Shown here piece after piece: positions 50,401-61,034 of a stretch of DNA of 64,000 nt (its first letter is position 1; the number at the start of each line of letters is the position of its first letter). This DNA comes from Megamerina dolium (taxonomy: Eukaryota > Arthropoda > Insecta > Diptera > Megamerinidae). Location of the stretch: NCBI GenBank assembly GCA_963854835.1, contig OY978529.1:46136821-46200820 (forward strand). The letters run 5' to 3'. A model generated the notes under the pieces. The model had not been told where the DNA came from and did not search any database. It saw nothing but the letters and a program-made list of their open reading frames with translations. The position numbers and the translations under genes are program-made.

Positions 50401-50409
50401 GATTTTTTC

Positions 50410-50441
<32 letters not shown>

Positions 50442-50515
50442 CGCTATAGTATGTGAAAATATTAATTTATAACACCCCTGACTTGAAAACAACAGTGTTT
50501 ATTGAAACTGAGAAG
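44461..50515. other. Intronic AT-rich DNA with microsatellites
   Basis: About 6 kb without a supportable gene. There are TACATA/TATATA runs, a TC-rich tract at about 47968-47994, and long poly-T at about 47356-47373. A stretch at about 48300-48500 has more even composition (GACCGATCTTAAAGTATCAT, GGAGACCCTACGTTCGGCC) and may be an old repeat, but it has no coding or terminal signature. Confidence 0.5.
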
Positions 50516-50519
50516 TCTT

Positions 50520-51640
50520 TTTTTTTATTATTATTAAGGCTACGTAGCACCGCGACCTGAAGATCTTTTGTGCAGCCTTATTCCCTAGCTAGCAGATCTC
50601 AGGACTAATTATAAATCTTGTCACTGCTGTGGGGATTGATTTTAACTAGGTACCTAGGAACTATGAATTCATTGCCTAGGTAGTTTAGTCTGCGTCTAGC
50701 CACAGCTGGGCAATTGCAAGACAGAGTCGACAGAGACTGTTGTTAACCACACCCATTTTCATCATGTGATAATTAAGTTTACAATGACCTGTTAATAGTT
50801 TAGTGTAGAGTTTGATGTGTTTTCTGCTGAGGTTCAAGATAGCATCTACCTTAATGTGTTCAGGGTCAATGAATCTTTTGGACTGGCGCATGCCTGTTTG
50901 GGCTCTCCAGTAATCGGTTAGACTACTTTTTTCCTTTTCACATATTAAGTTATTCATGAAGCTACTGTTTACCGCGCAAAAGGGTTCTGGTCCTATGAAA
51001 GGAGTGTCTGCGCTCTTTTTGGCCAGTGAATCTGCCATTTCATTGCCTACATGCTCCCTTGTGTCCCGGTACCCATATTAGAGTCACAGAGTTCCTATTT
51101 GCTAAGATATTGAGAAGTTCGAAGCATTCCCAGACCAACTTAGATTGGAATGAGAAATTCATTAGTGATATTAGAGCTGGCTGACTGTCTGAAAGAATGC
51201 ATATATTGGTTTCTCGCGTACCCCTACGTAGATATTCTCTGACAAATAGCTCTAAGGCGTGGACCTCCGCCAGAAAAATGGAAGCTATTTTTCCCATTGC
51301 AATTGCCTTCCGGAAATTTGGCCCTACAATTCCCGTTCCAGCACTACCATCTTCCATTTTGGATCCATCAGTGTACCATAGCTGTGAACGCTGTTTTAGA
51401 AATATTTCATTGTTTCTCCACGCTGAGCGATCGTGAATGATCACTTCAAAGAGTTTCGAGAATATAAGTTTTTTATCCATTCTGTCAATGATCGTGAGGC
51501 CCGGTGAATGCCAGCCTACGTGTAGAATCTTAATGTGCCCTTTTAGATTGCCTTCTTTCAGGTGAATAGAGTTCGAAAGCCTTGTGGCTGCACCGGCTGC
51601 TGTCCTCTTCATCGCAAGCGAAGGTAGCCCTCAGAGTTTT
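50520..51640 (-). pseudogene. LINE fragment with nearly complete RNase H domain
   Basis: The minus strand encodes the 3' part of an I/R1/LOA-like non-LTR element. Upstream linker sequence (AAGAATRLSNSIHLKE) leads to RNase H: first Asp in LWYTDGSKMEDGSAGTGI, Glu in IFLAEVHALELF, Asp in ICILSDSQPALI, then LIWVPGHKG. There a frameshift near 51040 breaks the frame and it resumes as MADSLAKKSADTPFIGPEPF. It ends with a zinc-knuckle-like NNSLCRLC and, after another shift, CNCPAVARRRLNYLG. An A-rich tail (T run on the plus strand at about 50519-50537) marks the 3' end. It is the best preserved RNase H in the window, inactivated by two frameshifts. Confidence 0.88.
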
Positions 51641-53238
51641 GTTCGTGATGTATGATAAATGGTTGTTCCATTTGTTGTTTGTTTGAACTGTGTATTAGAC
51701 AAGTCATTCTTTAGTAAATCGAATTCCAGCTGATAAATCTATCCGTTTGCTATTACATAACGAAGCTTGCGTCTATGTGATTACGTACGACTATATACAT
51801 AGATATTATAACAAAAATAACCATAACAACTTTTGTCACCCGCTGTTCTTACTAATACTTGAGTTTTTGATTTATAACAAATATTTTAATGTGATACATG
51901 AACTAATGCTTGCCCTCAATGGAAGGCATTTGCTAGTATCACTGTTCACGATATTGTTATTATTATGCATTTCTCTTAATAACAACAGTATTGAATTATG
52001 TAGTATATGAAACACTTGTTTATTTCTGAAGCTTGTTAAATTATTACGACAATTGTTATTGCCCCTCATCCACTGTACTAGGTACTCACTAGGTACTCAT
52101 AAGTACATATTTACTCGTAGATTTAAATGTATGAATTTACCTATAATATATTTCACTTATACGATATACAATATTAAATATCATTGCCTCTATTGTTATT
52201 GGCTTAAATCCTTTTTTTTCTCACACATTCACTTTCATATTCCCTTGCATTGCTACACACAAACAATCTTCTTCTAGAGAAGTATTAAAAACGCAATCAG
52301 CGTTGGAACTAACAGTTATGCTGGCACAGTAATGCCTCTGTTGGTTGGTTTATTTATTTGTTTGTTTGTCTATTCATCATTTATGCATAACCCTTATGGC
52401 GTATGGTAAACAATACAATCAGCAACAGCATGGGGCAACATGTAGCAAGTATGTATGTAGTATACATATATAGCGATGACGAGGACAACGATGGCGTTGG
52501 CGTATAATAATAAGCCTTCCATGAGTGTCATTGACTAAATCAATACGCATTAAATGTGTATATACTCGTATGTATGTGTAATTGTGTTTATGAATGTGTG
52601 TGTGTGTTTGCTGTGTATCTTCATGATCCAAGTAGTAGTGTGTGTGTGGGTGTGTGTGTGTAGTGATGTATATAATATATAGTATATGTAATTGTATTAG
52701 CAATGGTTATGATGATGGTATATTTTTCCCTTTCATATACTCGTTTACGTGCTGAGGACAATTGCGAGACACTTGTTACACTTTTAAGCCGCTACATCTG
52801 TGGCTGTATACGTACAAACATACAAACATCCGTATCATTGTGCTCATGCTGTTTATATTTATATAACTAGAACACGTATAATACTAGAGAGGATGTTGCC
52901 GTTGTAGAAGAAGAAGAAGAAAAATTATAAAGAAGACCTGAATAAATAAATTCCACAAATGGTACAAAATAATATACTTACTTTTACATATATATCATAC
53001 ATATATGTTAGTATGATTTGTATATAAAAACCAAGTGAACATCTTATAACCTAAATAGATACGTATAGATGTACGACTAAGTACAATACAAATACATACA
53101 TATTCGATTACAATACTCTGATACATATACCAAAAGAGATGAAGACATGTAATTCATTCCTTAAGGATCTGTACGAGTACCTACATAAGTATGTACCTAG
53201 ACAATATTATGTATTAGTGTCTACACTCACCAGTGTGG
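51641..53238. other. Intronic AT-rich DNA with (GT)n
   Basis: No gene is recognised. GT-rich tracts occur at about 52593-52611 and 52638-52661, and a GAA run at about 52907-52922. An acceptor-like CAG context without coding continuation was not pursued. Confidence 0.5.
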
Positions 53239-53500
53239 CCGATAGCCAAATGCCACATAACGACAGTATTTTCGCAATACCTAACTACTTTTCTGTTCCT
53301 TAGTAATGTATTGTAAAATCGTTCCAATTTAATGACGAACATTTTATGTCACTAATAAATAACGTAAAAGGCTCTAAACGATAGCCATTTCGCTATACTT
53401 AACTCACTAGCTACTTTACTGTATACTGGTAATGTACAATCACGCCAATTCAATGATGCATATGCATGTAGTGAAAAATTATCGCTAAGAAACCGAATAT
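53239..53500. repeat. Diverged tandem duplication, about 141-bp period
   Basis: A block starting GATAGCCA at 53239 resembles one starting GATAGCCA at 53380. Both then run through TCGCWATAC.TAACT, TAGTAATGTA or GGTAATGTA, a TCGTTCCAATTTAATGA-like phrase (CACGCCAATTCAATGA in the second) and CATGTAGTG or ATGTCACTA. A possible third partial copy with CGTTAGCTACTTTTACTG lies near 53760. The copies are old. Function is unknown. Confidence 0.5.
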
Positions 53501-56500
53501 GTAACAAAAACATTCGACATTCATTGCATAATGAATGCTATTGCTGTTCTGCTCTATCATGTATCATCGATGGTAAGCCCTTATTATTGTTGGTGCTACA
53601 GGTTCTATCGATATGACTAGCGAAAGGTAATGTCGAAGGTAGGCAATTTACACCATCCTATGATATGTTCATGTTAAATTCGTTTATTTAAAAGCAAAGA
53701 AAGTAGATTGAAGAGAGACCAGCGTAGTTTAACAAGGGCTACTGAATTCGCTAATTCGTCGTTAGCTACTTTTACTGCAGGGTGTTGTATAATGCGAATA
53801 AATAAGTTTTCTGCACTCTATCCTTACTTATTATTGGTATGTGTCTCCTACATTCATGTTTATGTGAGCAATAGATATTTATATTATAGTAAAATTATTT
53901 GTGATCACTTGTCTGAATAGAAATCTTTTGTAATTAATTTGCCTTTAATTGCATTCCAATGAAATTGTACTTGTGTATTAAAGTACATATGTATGTACAC
54001 ATACATATCAGCATAAACGTAAACGTACATGTTATATAATTTAAAATGTCAACGCATCAATAGACAATACATATGTACATAGGTGTATATAAATATATTG
54101 AGTAATTACTGCAAAAGAATGACATAAATTAAGTTTAATAAATTAATATTGTTTTGTAAAAATCTATATATATAATGTATTGAATTATAGTTCATAAATT
54201 AATCAAAATGTATGAAAATGTCAACAATGTATTTAGAAGAGTGGACTAAATAAATAGCTGACTTCAAAGGATATTTATTTCAATACTTAATGCCATAGAA
54301 GTTTAACCAATTTAAGTTCAATATGTGAATAGTTGAGGTCTTTATAACAATGTTAATCGATTATCAATGAAACTAGCTGATCTATAGGAATGCAGATGCA
54401 TCAAATGTATGATTGTTTTCTCTTTGTCCTCCTCATCATGTATAGAAAACATTGTGATCCATTCGTATCCATCTGGTGTGTATATCTGTAATCTGGTATC
54501 TGTTGCGTTGTATTCATGTGTCATTTTTTTTTGTTGTTATTGCATGCTGCAAATAATGGAAATTTCAATTATATGAAGTTAATAATATAGAAGCGACAGA
54601 AATTTGCTGCAAACTTCTACAAATATTTCCAATATTACAATGACTCATATTTAAATGATGCTTAATAATAAAGATAGTGAAGCGGAAATATCATAGAAGA
54701 AAAGCAATTGAAATATTAATGATAAATAAATACATATATATAAAATGAATGGAGATATGTAAATGTAAACAATAATTGAAAAGTGAAATTTTATTGACTG
54801 CAGTGTTTGAAGTATGAAATGTATTTCTCTTCAATTTAATCGTTTCATCAATTTTTAATTAGAAATTTCCAATATTTCTTTATGTCGGTGATATTTTCAA
54901 TAAGTGCACTGTTATTATATTTAATAAGAATTTAAACAAATGAACTTCATCAATTGAAGTACGCGTACATGTGTGTTTAGTATTTATTTCGCTATAAATC
55001 AGTTTGATCACAATAGTTAGCATAATCAACATATAACTAGAGATTTATGTTTATATCAATTTAGCAATTTTTTCTCTGCAATCATTTTATGATTATTAAA
55101 TCGTTTTATGATATATTGAACACGCACATTTCATCCAATAAATCAACAACATTCCCATTAGGTGCTAGAAGTAGGCGATACTATTTTTGTGATGATATGT
55201 TTATGCCACAGCACAACTCTAATATTAATTCAAGTGTAAACCACTTTTTATTCTCACACTCTAAAACATACCAAATTCACTTGCATATACATATAGACAC
55301 ACACACACACCTATTGACTGGGTGGTGTCATATAAATATACAAATACTCTTTATACTATAATATTTTGAATTGAATTTTATCTACAACATAATTGCAACA
55401 ACAATGATACTATTGATGAACAATATATGATATGTATGTAAAATATGCAAATTCAATCTATGTGTGTGATGTGTTATTATTATTATTATTGCTATTGTTG
55501 AAATTGTTATTGTTTTTCATATAGTGGTGACATCTGTGCTATTGTAATAATATGCCATTATATATAGATTTGTATCAACACGAAAACGTTTGTAAATGAT
55601 TCATAGTCAATGAATAATGACATTGTCCAAAGATATCTACGTACACCTGTACATACCATAGAGACATTTTGGCATGAAATATGATCAAAACAGCTATGGC
55701 TATGGAAATAGTACAATAAATTATAGATTTGGATATCAAAGAGATATTGCGTTCATCCAAAATCTATTTATGCATTCAAAGTCCATAGATATATGCTTTC
55801 ATATGCAATATCTACAAGTCAAACTGTATTATTAAGAAGTAACTTCTATGAGAGAGGTTTCATGGAAAATACAGTATTCATTTTATAATATATAATATGT
55901 TTGTACCCGAAGATAATTTTTGTACAATATTTTTTCTGCCACCACTGTATGTAAAACTGTTTACATATCTTGTACGTGGTTATTATTGTTATTATCACAA
56001 TTCTAATTTATTATTCATTTATTTATTTATCCTATGTATGTATGAATATTTATGTTAACTATTTAATAAATTCCAAATACCAAAATTATTTCGAATTGAA
56101 ATTAAATGATAGATATTTCATCAAATTATTTATTTGCTTACATGTAATCGGTAGCGCGTGCACATAACTACATTTTGAATGTATGAGAAAAGCAAAGCAA
56201 GCATATACTAATAGTACAATCTAATCAGCTAAATTTGTTTGACAAGCGCGTGACACGCACTACATATAAGTAAAATTGACGGTGTCATCATATATGCACA
56301 TTAGACCTACTCAACATATATCAGAAATTTTTATAAATTTACTCAATACCGCTTACTATTTTCTATGTAGCTCTTTTCATATATATATTTTACAAATTTC
56401 ATTAAAAATGAAATTTGTAACTTCAAAAAAAAAAAAAAAAATTACTAAAATGAACTCATCAAAATGAGAATAAAAAGTTAAGTTGTTGTATAAAAAAATT

Positions 56501-57004
56501 TTAAATTTATTATTTGTGTAACTTATTTCATATAATTAATTTTTGCTTGTACAAAGAAACAAAACATAAACATATACATATCGTTTTAAAAAAATTTCAG
56601 AAAAATTTTTCAAACATTGAAAACATCTTATTCAAGAAATTTGAGCCTCTCTAATGTACCCATAATTATGGCTATGTGAAAATGTCATTTGAATCTAATA
56701 ACACACACACACACACATACATATTTATACGTAGTATGGTTGAGTACATTTGACAAATTAATTAAACAAACATTAAATCCATAAATAATTTAAACAGATT
56801 TGGCTGTTTCGAAAATAGCTTAATTTGTATTTTCTAATGATATGTGTCATATGCTTAAGAGTAATTAACCCTATAGAGTCTCATACAAAAAGCCGTTAAT
56901 ATTCAAATGTCAAATTATACATATGAAATTATAAAAAATTGAAATTGAGTATATTTGAAAGAAAATGCAATGACTTCTTGCCATAACAATGTATGTCACT
57001 TAAG
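53501..57004. other. Intronic AT-rich DNA
   Basis: No gene is recognised over 3.5 kb. AC runs occur at about 55298-55312 and 56700-56717, ATT runs at about 55475-55490, and poly-A at about 56425-56443. Confidence 0.5.
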
Positions 57005-57560
57005 GAAAAACTCCTTGTTCATCAAGTGGACCACGCGAAATCAGACTGAAGTCTGTTAGGGGATATGAGCCCTACGGCTTATACCTCTGAGGGCCAACCA
57101 AAAGTGTTACGGGCACTGCGACCATACGACGTCTTTTGTACCCAAGCCCATCTACGACACTAGAATCTCCTCTACCTTTTTGATAAAAGTTAGAATTGAT
57201 ATTGTCGAACTTTTGATGATTAAAGCTGGTGTTGGGAAACTCAGCTGAAAGTGTTTAAGGCGAAGCCAAGGCCGGGAAACCGTAAAAGATGTGGATCGAT
57301 GTTTCATCCTCCTCCAGACAGAGTTTACACTCCGTAACAGAGGATAATCCCATTTTGTGGAGGTGGTACTATAACCAGTTATGTCCTGAAAGCCGGTTAC
57401 TACACGTAGATTTGTTCTGCTAAGGCTAATTCTGTCAAAAGCTGTATCAAAGCTGATGTGAGGGTTTTCGCCTGGCGGAGACCTGTCGAATTTGTCCATT
57501 GTATTTAGTGTTTGTCGTGGTAATGTTTTTCTATTATAGCTTTGGCTTATAACCAGCTTA
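57005..57560 (-). pseudogene. LINE carboxyl end (3' half of a LINE split by an insertion)
   Basis: The minus strand reads LSRTNLRVVTGF (about 57420), then after a frameshift GLSSVTECKLCLEEDETSIH, the zinc-knuckle-like end that follows RNase H in I/R1/LOA-like LINEs, and a short tail to about 57005. Its 5' continuation lies beyond the 518-bp insertion, at 58079-58230. The two pieces join in the correct order, so they were one LINE copy before the insertion. Confidence 0.82.
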
Positions 57561-58078
57561 TAGCCTAGACAGACGGCAGCCTAATTCCGGATTACCAGCG
57601 CACTTAATCCGAATAAAATAATAACCTGACAGACGGCAATATTGCGGATTAACTAAACGACTGATTGCTGTTTTATTAGGTCTGTCCACTTATATTACTA
57701 TCACTATCAATTTCTGTCATCTATCACTCTCGATATGAGAAAATCTACAAGAAGTACGTGAACTGAAAACTATCAGAAACTTGTAAATTGACATTCACCG
57801 TTCGTAATTGACAGCTGGATTTATTTGTTCGCCAACACTTTTCATGTTGAAAACTGTAAACAAATCTTGAAAGTTTTTTGTTAGCGAACACACCTAATGT
57901 TTTGTAAAATGGATGGAGAAAAATTCACAATAGACAATTTTCAGCAGTGTTGCCATCGCAAATTGCCCTAATCCTCTTTTATTTTGAGAATTAACTCATA
58001 GAGTTTATCCGGATTAGCAGCAGTTAATGCCCGGATTAACTCGGTAATCCGGAATTACGCTGCCGTCTGTCTAGGCTA
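57561..58078. mobile_element. 518-bp TIR element with TTA duplication (Harbinger-like MITE), nested in a LINE
   Basis: The ends TAGCCTAGACAGACGGCAG and CTGCCGTCTGTCTAGGCTA are perfect inverses over 19 bp. Similarity continues inward (CTAATTCCGGATTACC against GGTAATCCGGAATTACG), with further CCGGATTAA copies subterminally. TTA lies on each side (57558-57560 and 58079-58081). A 3-bp TTA duplication suggests the PIF/Harbinger group. Inside is one short frame starting at 57909, MDGEKFTIDNFQQCCHRKLP and stop, possibly the start of a lost gene of the parent element. Confidence 0.85.
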
Positions 58079-58230
58079 TTATACCGCAGAAAGGCTCAGG
58101 GCCTGTCAGTGGAGAAGACGAGCCAGCTCTAGCAAGTTCATCCGCCATTTCATTGCCCTCAATTCCGTTGTGTCTCAGTACCCAACACAACGTGACCTTA
58201 TTTTGCATAGAAAATAGTATAGAAATAGTA
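58079..58230 (-). pseudogene. LINE RNase H end (5' half of the split LINE)
   Basis: The minus strand reads VTLCWVLRHNGIEGNEMADE, continuing ELARAGSSSPLTGPEPFCG, the closing segment of a LINE RNase H domain with its last catalytic Asp. GPEPFC also occurs in the 50.5-kb LINE at the same place, which supports close relationship. It continues into 57560 across the inserted element. Confidence 0.85.
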
Positions 58231-58640
58231 TGAGGCTAAACAGAAGAAAAAATATTTGTAGTTAGTAGCTATCCTTTGTAATTTTACCACAAAGCTCTCT
58301 GCTCTGTCCGATGCATGAATCCAAGAAGTAATTGGTGATTTTACGATTACGTAAAATTACTGTAAAATACATTGAAATTGAATGGTACAGTATTGGTTGT
58401 ATTTTTTAAAAATTGTATTTTAATCAGGGCAGTATAGGATTAAATTTCTATAAGTATACGAATGTTCAGGCATACTTATTAACGATAATGATAAAATATC
58501 TTATCAGCGTATGTATGCTTAAGTGGGATCATAATTTTTTTTCGATATTAATGATACGACTATGTATGAAAATAATATTTAAAATAATAATAAATAGATA
58601 AATACAATATTTTCCACTACTTCTGCTTCTTCTTCTTAAA
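58231..58640. other. Intronic AT-rich DNA
   Basis: No coding exon or repeat is recognised. T/C content rises towards 58680 as the polypyrimidine tract begins. Confidence 0.5.
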
Positions 58641-58644
58641 ATAT

Positions 58645-58702
58645 TCATATTCATTAATTGTGTGTTTTTTTCTTCTTTATCTTTTATTTACAGGTGAGCT
58701 TC
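58645..58702 (+). promoter_or_regulatory. Candidate recursive splice site (ratchet point)
   Basis: A long pyrimidine tract (about 58660-58690, TTTTTTCTTCTTTATCTTTT) ends in TTTACAG, immediately followed by GTGAGCTT at 58694. Thus a strong 3' splice site abuts a good 5' splice site with no exon between, and a TTAAT-like branch sequence lies about 40 bp upstream. This is the arrangement of recursive splice sites in long fly introns, and it lies 18.25 kb into the intron that starts at 40440. It could instead be the acceptor of a tiny or non-coding exon, or chance. Confidence 0.5.
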
Positions 58703-59089
58703 ATATCATAGTAGTAATTTAATTACAAAAATAAGAAAAAAACCAAAATCACAATCATGATGACAGCAGTGTATGTATAATGTACTTACATAAATCAATG
58801 AACAACAAATATTCATGTGTAATCGGGTAATTTCAAATTTTCTTCAACATTCTGTCATATGCAATCTACTAATGGCAAAACCAATAAAACATTTAAACAA
58901 TACATCATAAAAATTATTTAAAAAAAAATATATGAAAACTTTTATAGTCGCTTGTATATTTCATATAACGAATTATTAAATTTGAAGCTAATAAAATGAC
59001 GAGGATGAAGTTTCGTTTGAACTTTAACATTTGATGAGGGTCTACACTGAGAAAATCCTAAGGTACGACTACTACTACATATGCATATG

Positions 59090-59480
59090 TTAGATGTCAA
59101 GTTTTCATTCGATTCTCTCAAAATTATTCAATTACCAATTACTAAATATTATGACTAAATTTGATGAATGGTACTCGATTTTTTGCAAGTCGCAACGTGT
59201 TGCTTGGTCGCCTGCAGAAACAGAAAGAGGAAGTTTGAGAGCGGAAGTGGTACACGTTTTGACATATAATGTCCATGACAGCTGATATTTGAAGCAGCTG
59301 ATTTCGTGACAGCTGATGTTCGAAACAGCTGATGTTCGAAACAGTTGATGTTCGAAACAGCTGATATTTGGGAGTTGCCAGTATAAATATGTTGGCGCTG
59401 ACCACTAGTTGTGGGTTGCCACATGACTTCCTCGCTAATAACACAGCCGATCTGGAATTTATATTCATCGGCCCAATCTG
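59090..59480 (-). mobile_element. Probable LTR region of a gypsy-type retrotransposon, with 16-bp tandem repeats
   Basis: Directly downstream (on the minus strand) of the integrase tail at 59490-59760 lies sequence expected to be the polypurine tract and 3' LTR. It contains a run of CAGCTGATGTTCGAAA-type 16-bp units at about 59279-59368. LTR edges (TG...CA) were not determined, and no second LTR occurs in the window, so this rests on position. Confidence 0.5.
59279..59370. repeat. Array of about six 15-18-bp CAGCTGAT units
   Basis: Units of the form CAGCTGATGTTCGAAA repeat about six times with variation (CAGTTGAT once, ATATTTG in the outer units). Each includes the palindrome CAGCTG or a one-base variant, and most include TTCGAA. 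Confidence 0.85.
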
Positions 59481-59489
59481 GTAATTGTG

Positions 59490-59760
59490 GTTGGCTGTGT
59501 TTCGATCTCAGTTTTCTGACTCATCGATCAGTGTTTCAGTAAATGCTGGTTTGACATGATCGATCGACACAACTTTGTGCTTTCTGTTGATGTTTAAAGT
59601 ATTTTATTCCGTGATTTATCACCCTGAATGGTCCACTGTATGGTGCTTGTAATGGTGTTTTTTGGCCGTCAACTCGAAGAAAGACAAACTTTGTTTTCGG
59701 TAGTTCTGGCGGTGAATCGTGAAACTACGTCTCACGTGATCTCACTTTATTTATTTATCT
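59490..59760 (-). pseudogene. Ty3/gypsy polyprotein 3' end (integrase carboxyl tail)
   Basis: The minus strand encodes the carboxyl end of a gypsy-type integrase. A short beta-barrel-like segment has the usual order: an FV.LRVDG core, a PLQ.PY.GPF motif, a KYFK segment, and a degenerate VDR....F. phrase at the end. It is interrupted by frameshift and stop codons, and nothing upstream (RT, RNase H, protease, gag) is present. No envelope-like sequence was seen. The remnant is inactive. Confidence 0.72.
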
Positions 59761-59764
59761 GATG

Positions 59765-60881
59765 TAATATTATTCGCACACAATTCCTAAAGTTTGCTTT
59801 CCAATACGAACAGTGCGAAGGACGCAATGTCCCTTTTTCGCCATTACAACTTATCTCTCAAAATTCGATCATAACAAATAAAAAAACAGTTAATTTTACA
59901 GACATTGTAACATCAAATCAGGAAATAACTCTGATGATGTTTTCGTCTACGACGTATTGCAAAAATTTCAATAAGATTAATAAGCAAAATGTGTGGCATG
60001 AAAAAAAACCTTACAAAAAAAAAAAAATAGTTTGCTAATTTCTTTACAAATACCTATGTACCTACGAGTATGCACCTCTGCATTGCAACGCCATTAAGCA
60101 CATCTACAAGTATGTGGTTGTAATCAAGCATAGTCGGCAAAAGCAATTAGCTAAAATGGCAACAACAGCATCACAATAAAAAAGATAAAAAAAAAGAAGA
60201 TTATCGTTGCTGATGGTTGTAGTAATGCAATTTCGTATTATAAGTATAATATAATATGTACATACATACTAACTATGATGTATGATTGTAAATAGGTGCA
60301 TACATTGTGTATAAGTATATTGCTGTTGTAATGTTTGTTTGTGCAACAAATGATCAACACGTACAATGGTTACTTGTATGTATGTGCTTATGATGAAAAT
60401 TATATTGCAGATTAGTAGCAACATCAGCATTAACAAAAACAAAATGCTTTACGATTAAGACTGACTCTAAGCGTTTCCTTTGTTTTTCTTTTTGGCTTTG
60501 TTTTCTTTAAACGCTCAATACATCAGTACAACATTAGGTATTGAATGTTAGATGCGGTTAAATGCATTCATTGCGCTCATTGCTATTAGTATACATGCAA
60601 TATGTGCCAATGCACATGCATATAGTAAAATAAATCTGCGCTGATTACACAGCATTTACACAAATTACAACCTTAAACGGTGTGCCGCCAACTGACAGTA
60701 CATATGCCAAATTACTAATGCCAATAATACCAATACTGGTATGTACGTGTGTATGAATATCTAGAAAAAAATAAATATATACATATATTAATGATATATA
60801 ATCTTTATATAATCACTATTTTGCTCCACATAATCGCTAAACTATTTGTTATATTACTAAAAACGATAGATAACCAATAGC
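59765..60881. other. Intronic AT-rich DNA
   Basis: No gene is recognised. There are A runs (for example about 60002-60028) and TACATA-type motifs. Confidence 0.5.
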
Positions 60882-61034
60882 CCACCTGTCGGCAAGCAAT
60901 TGCCAATTCTTCCGGCAGTAACAATTTGCCATCAGAAAAATGTTTCTTAAGTAGCTCTATGACAAAGCTAAAAAAAAAGTGATGTTACAAGGGTTCTGTC
61001 GTTCGGAATATAGTACTATAGGTCCCCTATAATA
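60882..61034 (+). mobile_element. SINE copy, left part, interrupted by a Tc1/mariner-group insertion
   Basis: It starts near CCCACCTGTCGGCAAGCAAT and runs through GTAGCTCTATGACAAAGCTA and GGTTCTGTCGTTCGGAA to GGTCCCCTATAATA, where the mariner-group element begins. The tRNA-like head is missing. The remainder of this copy continues at 61879. Confidence 0.83.
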
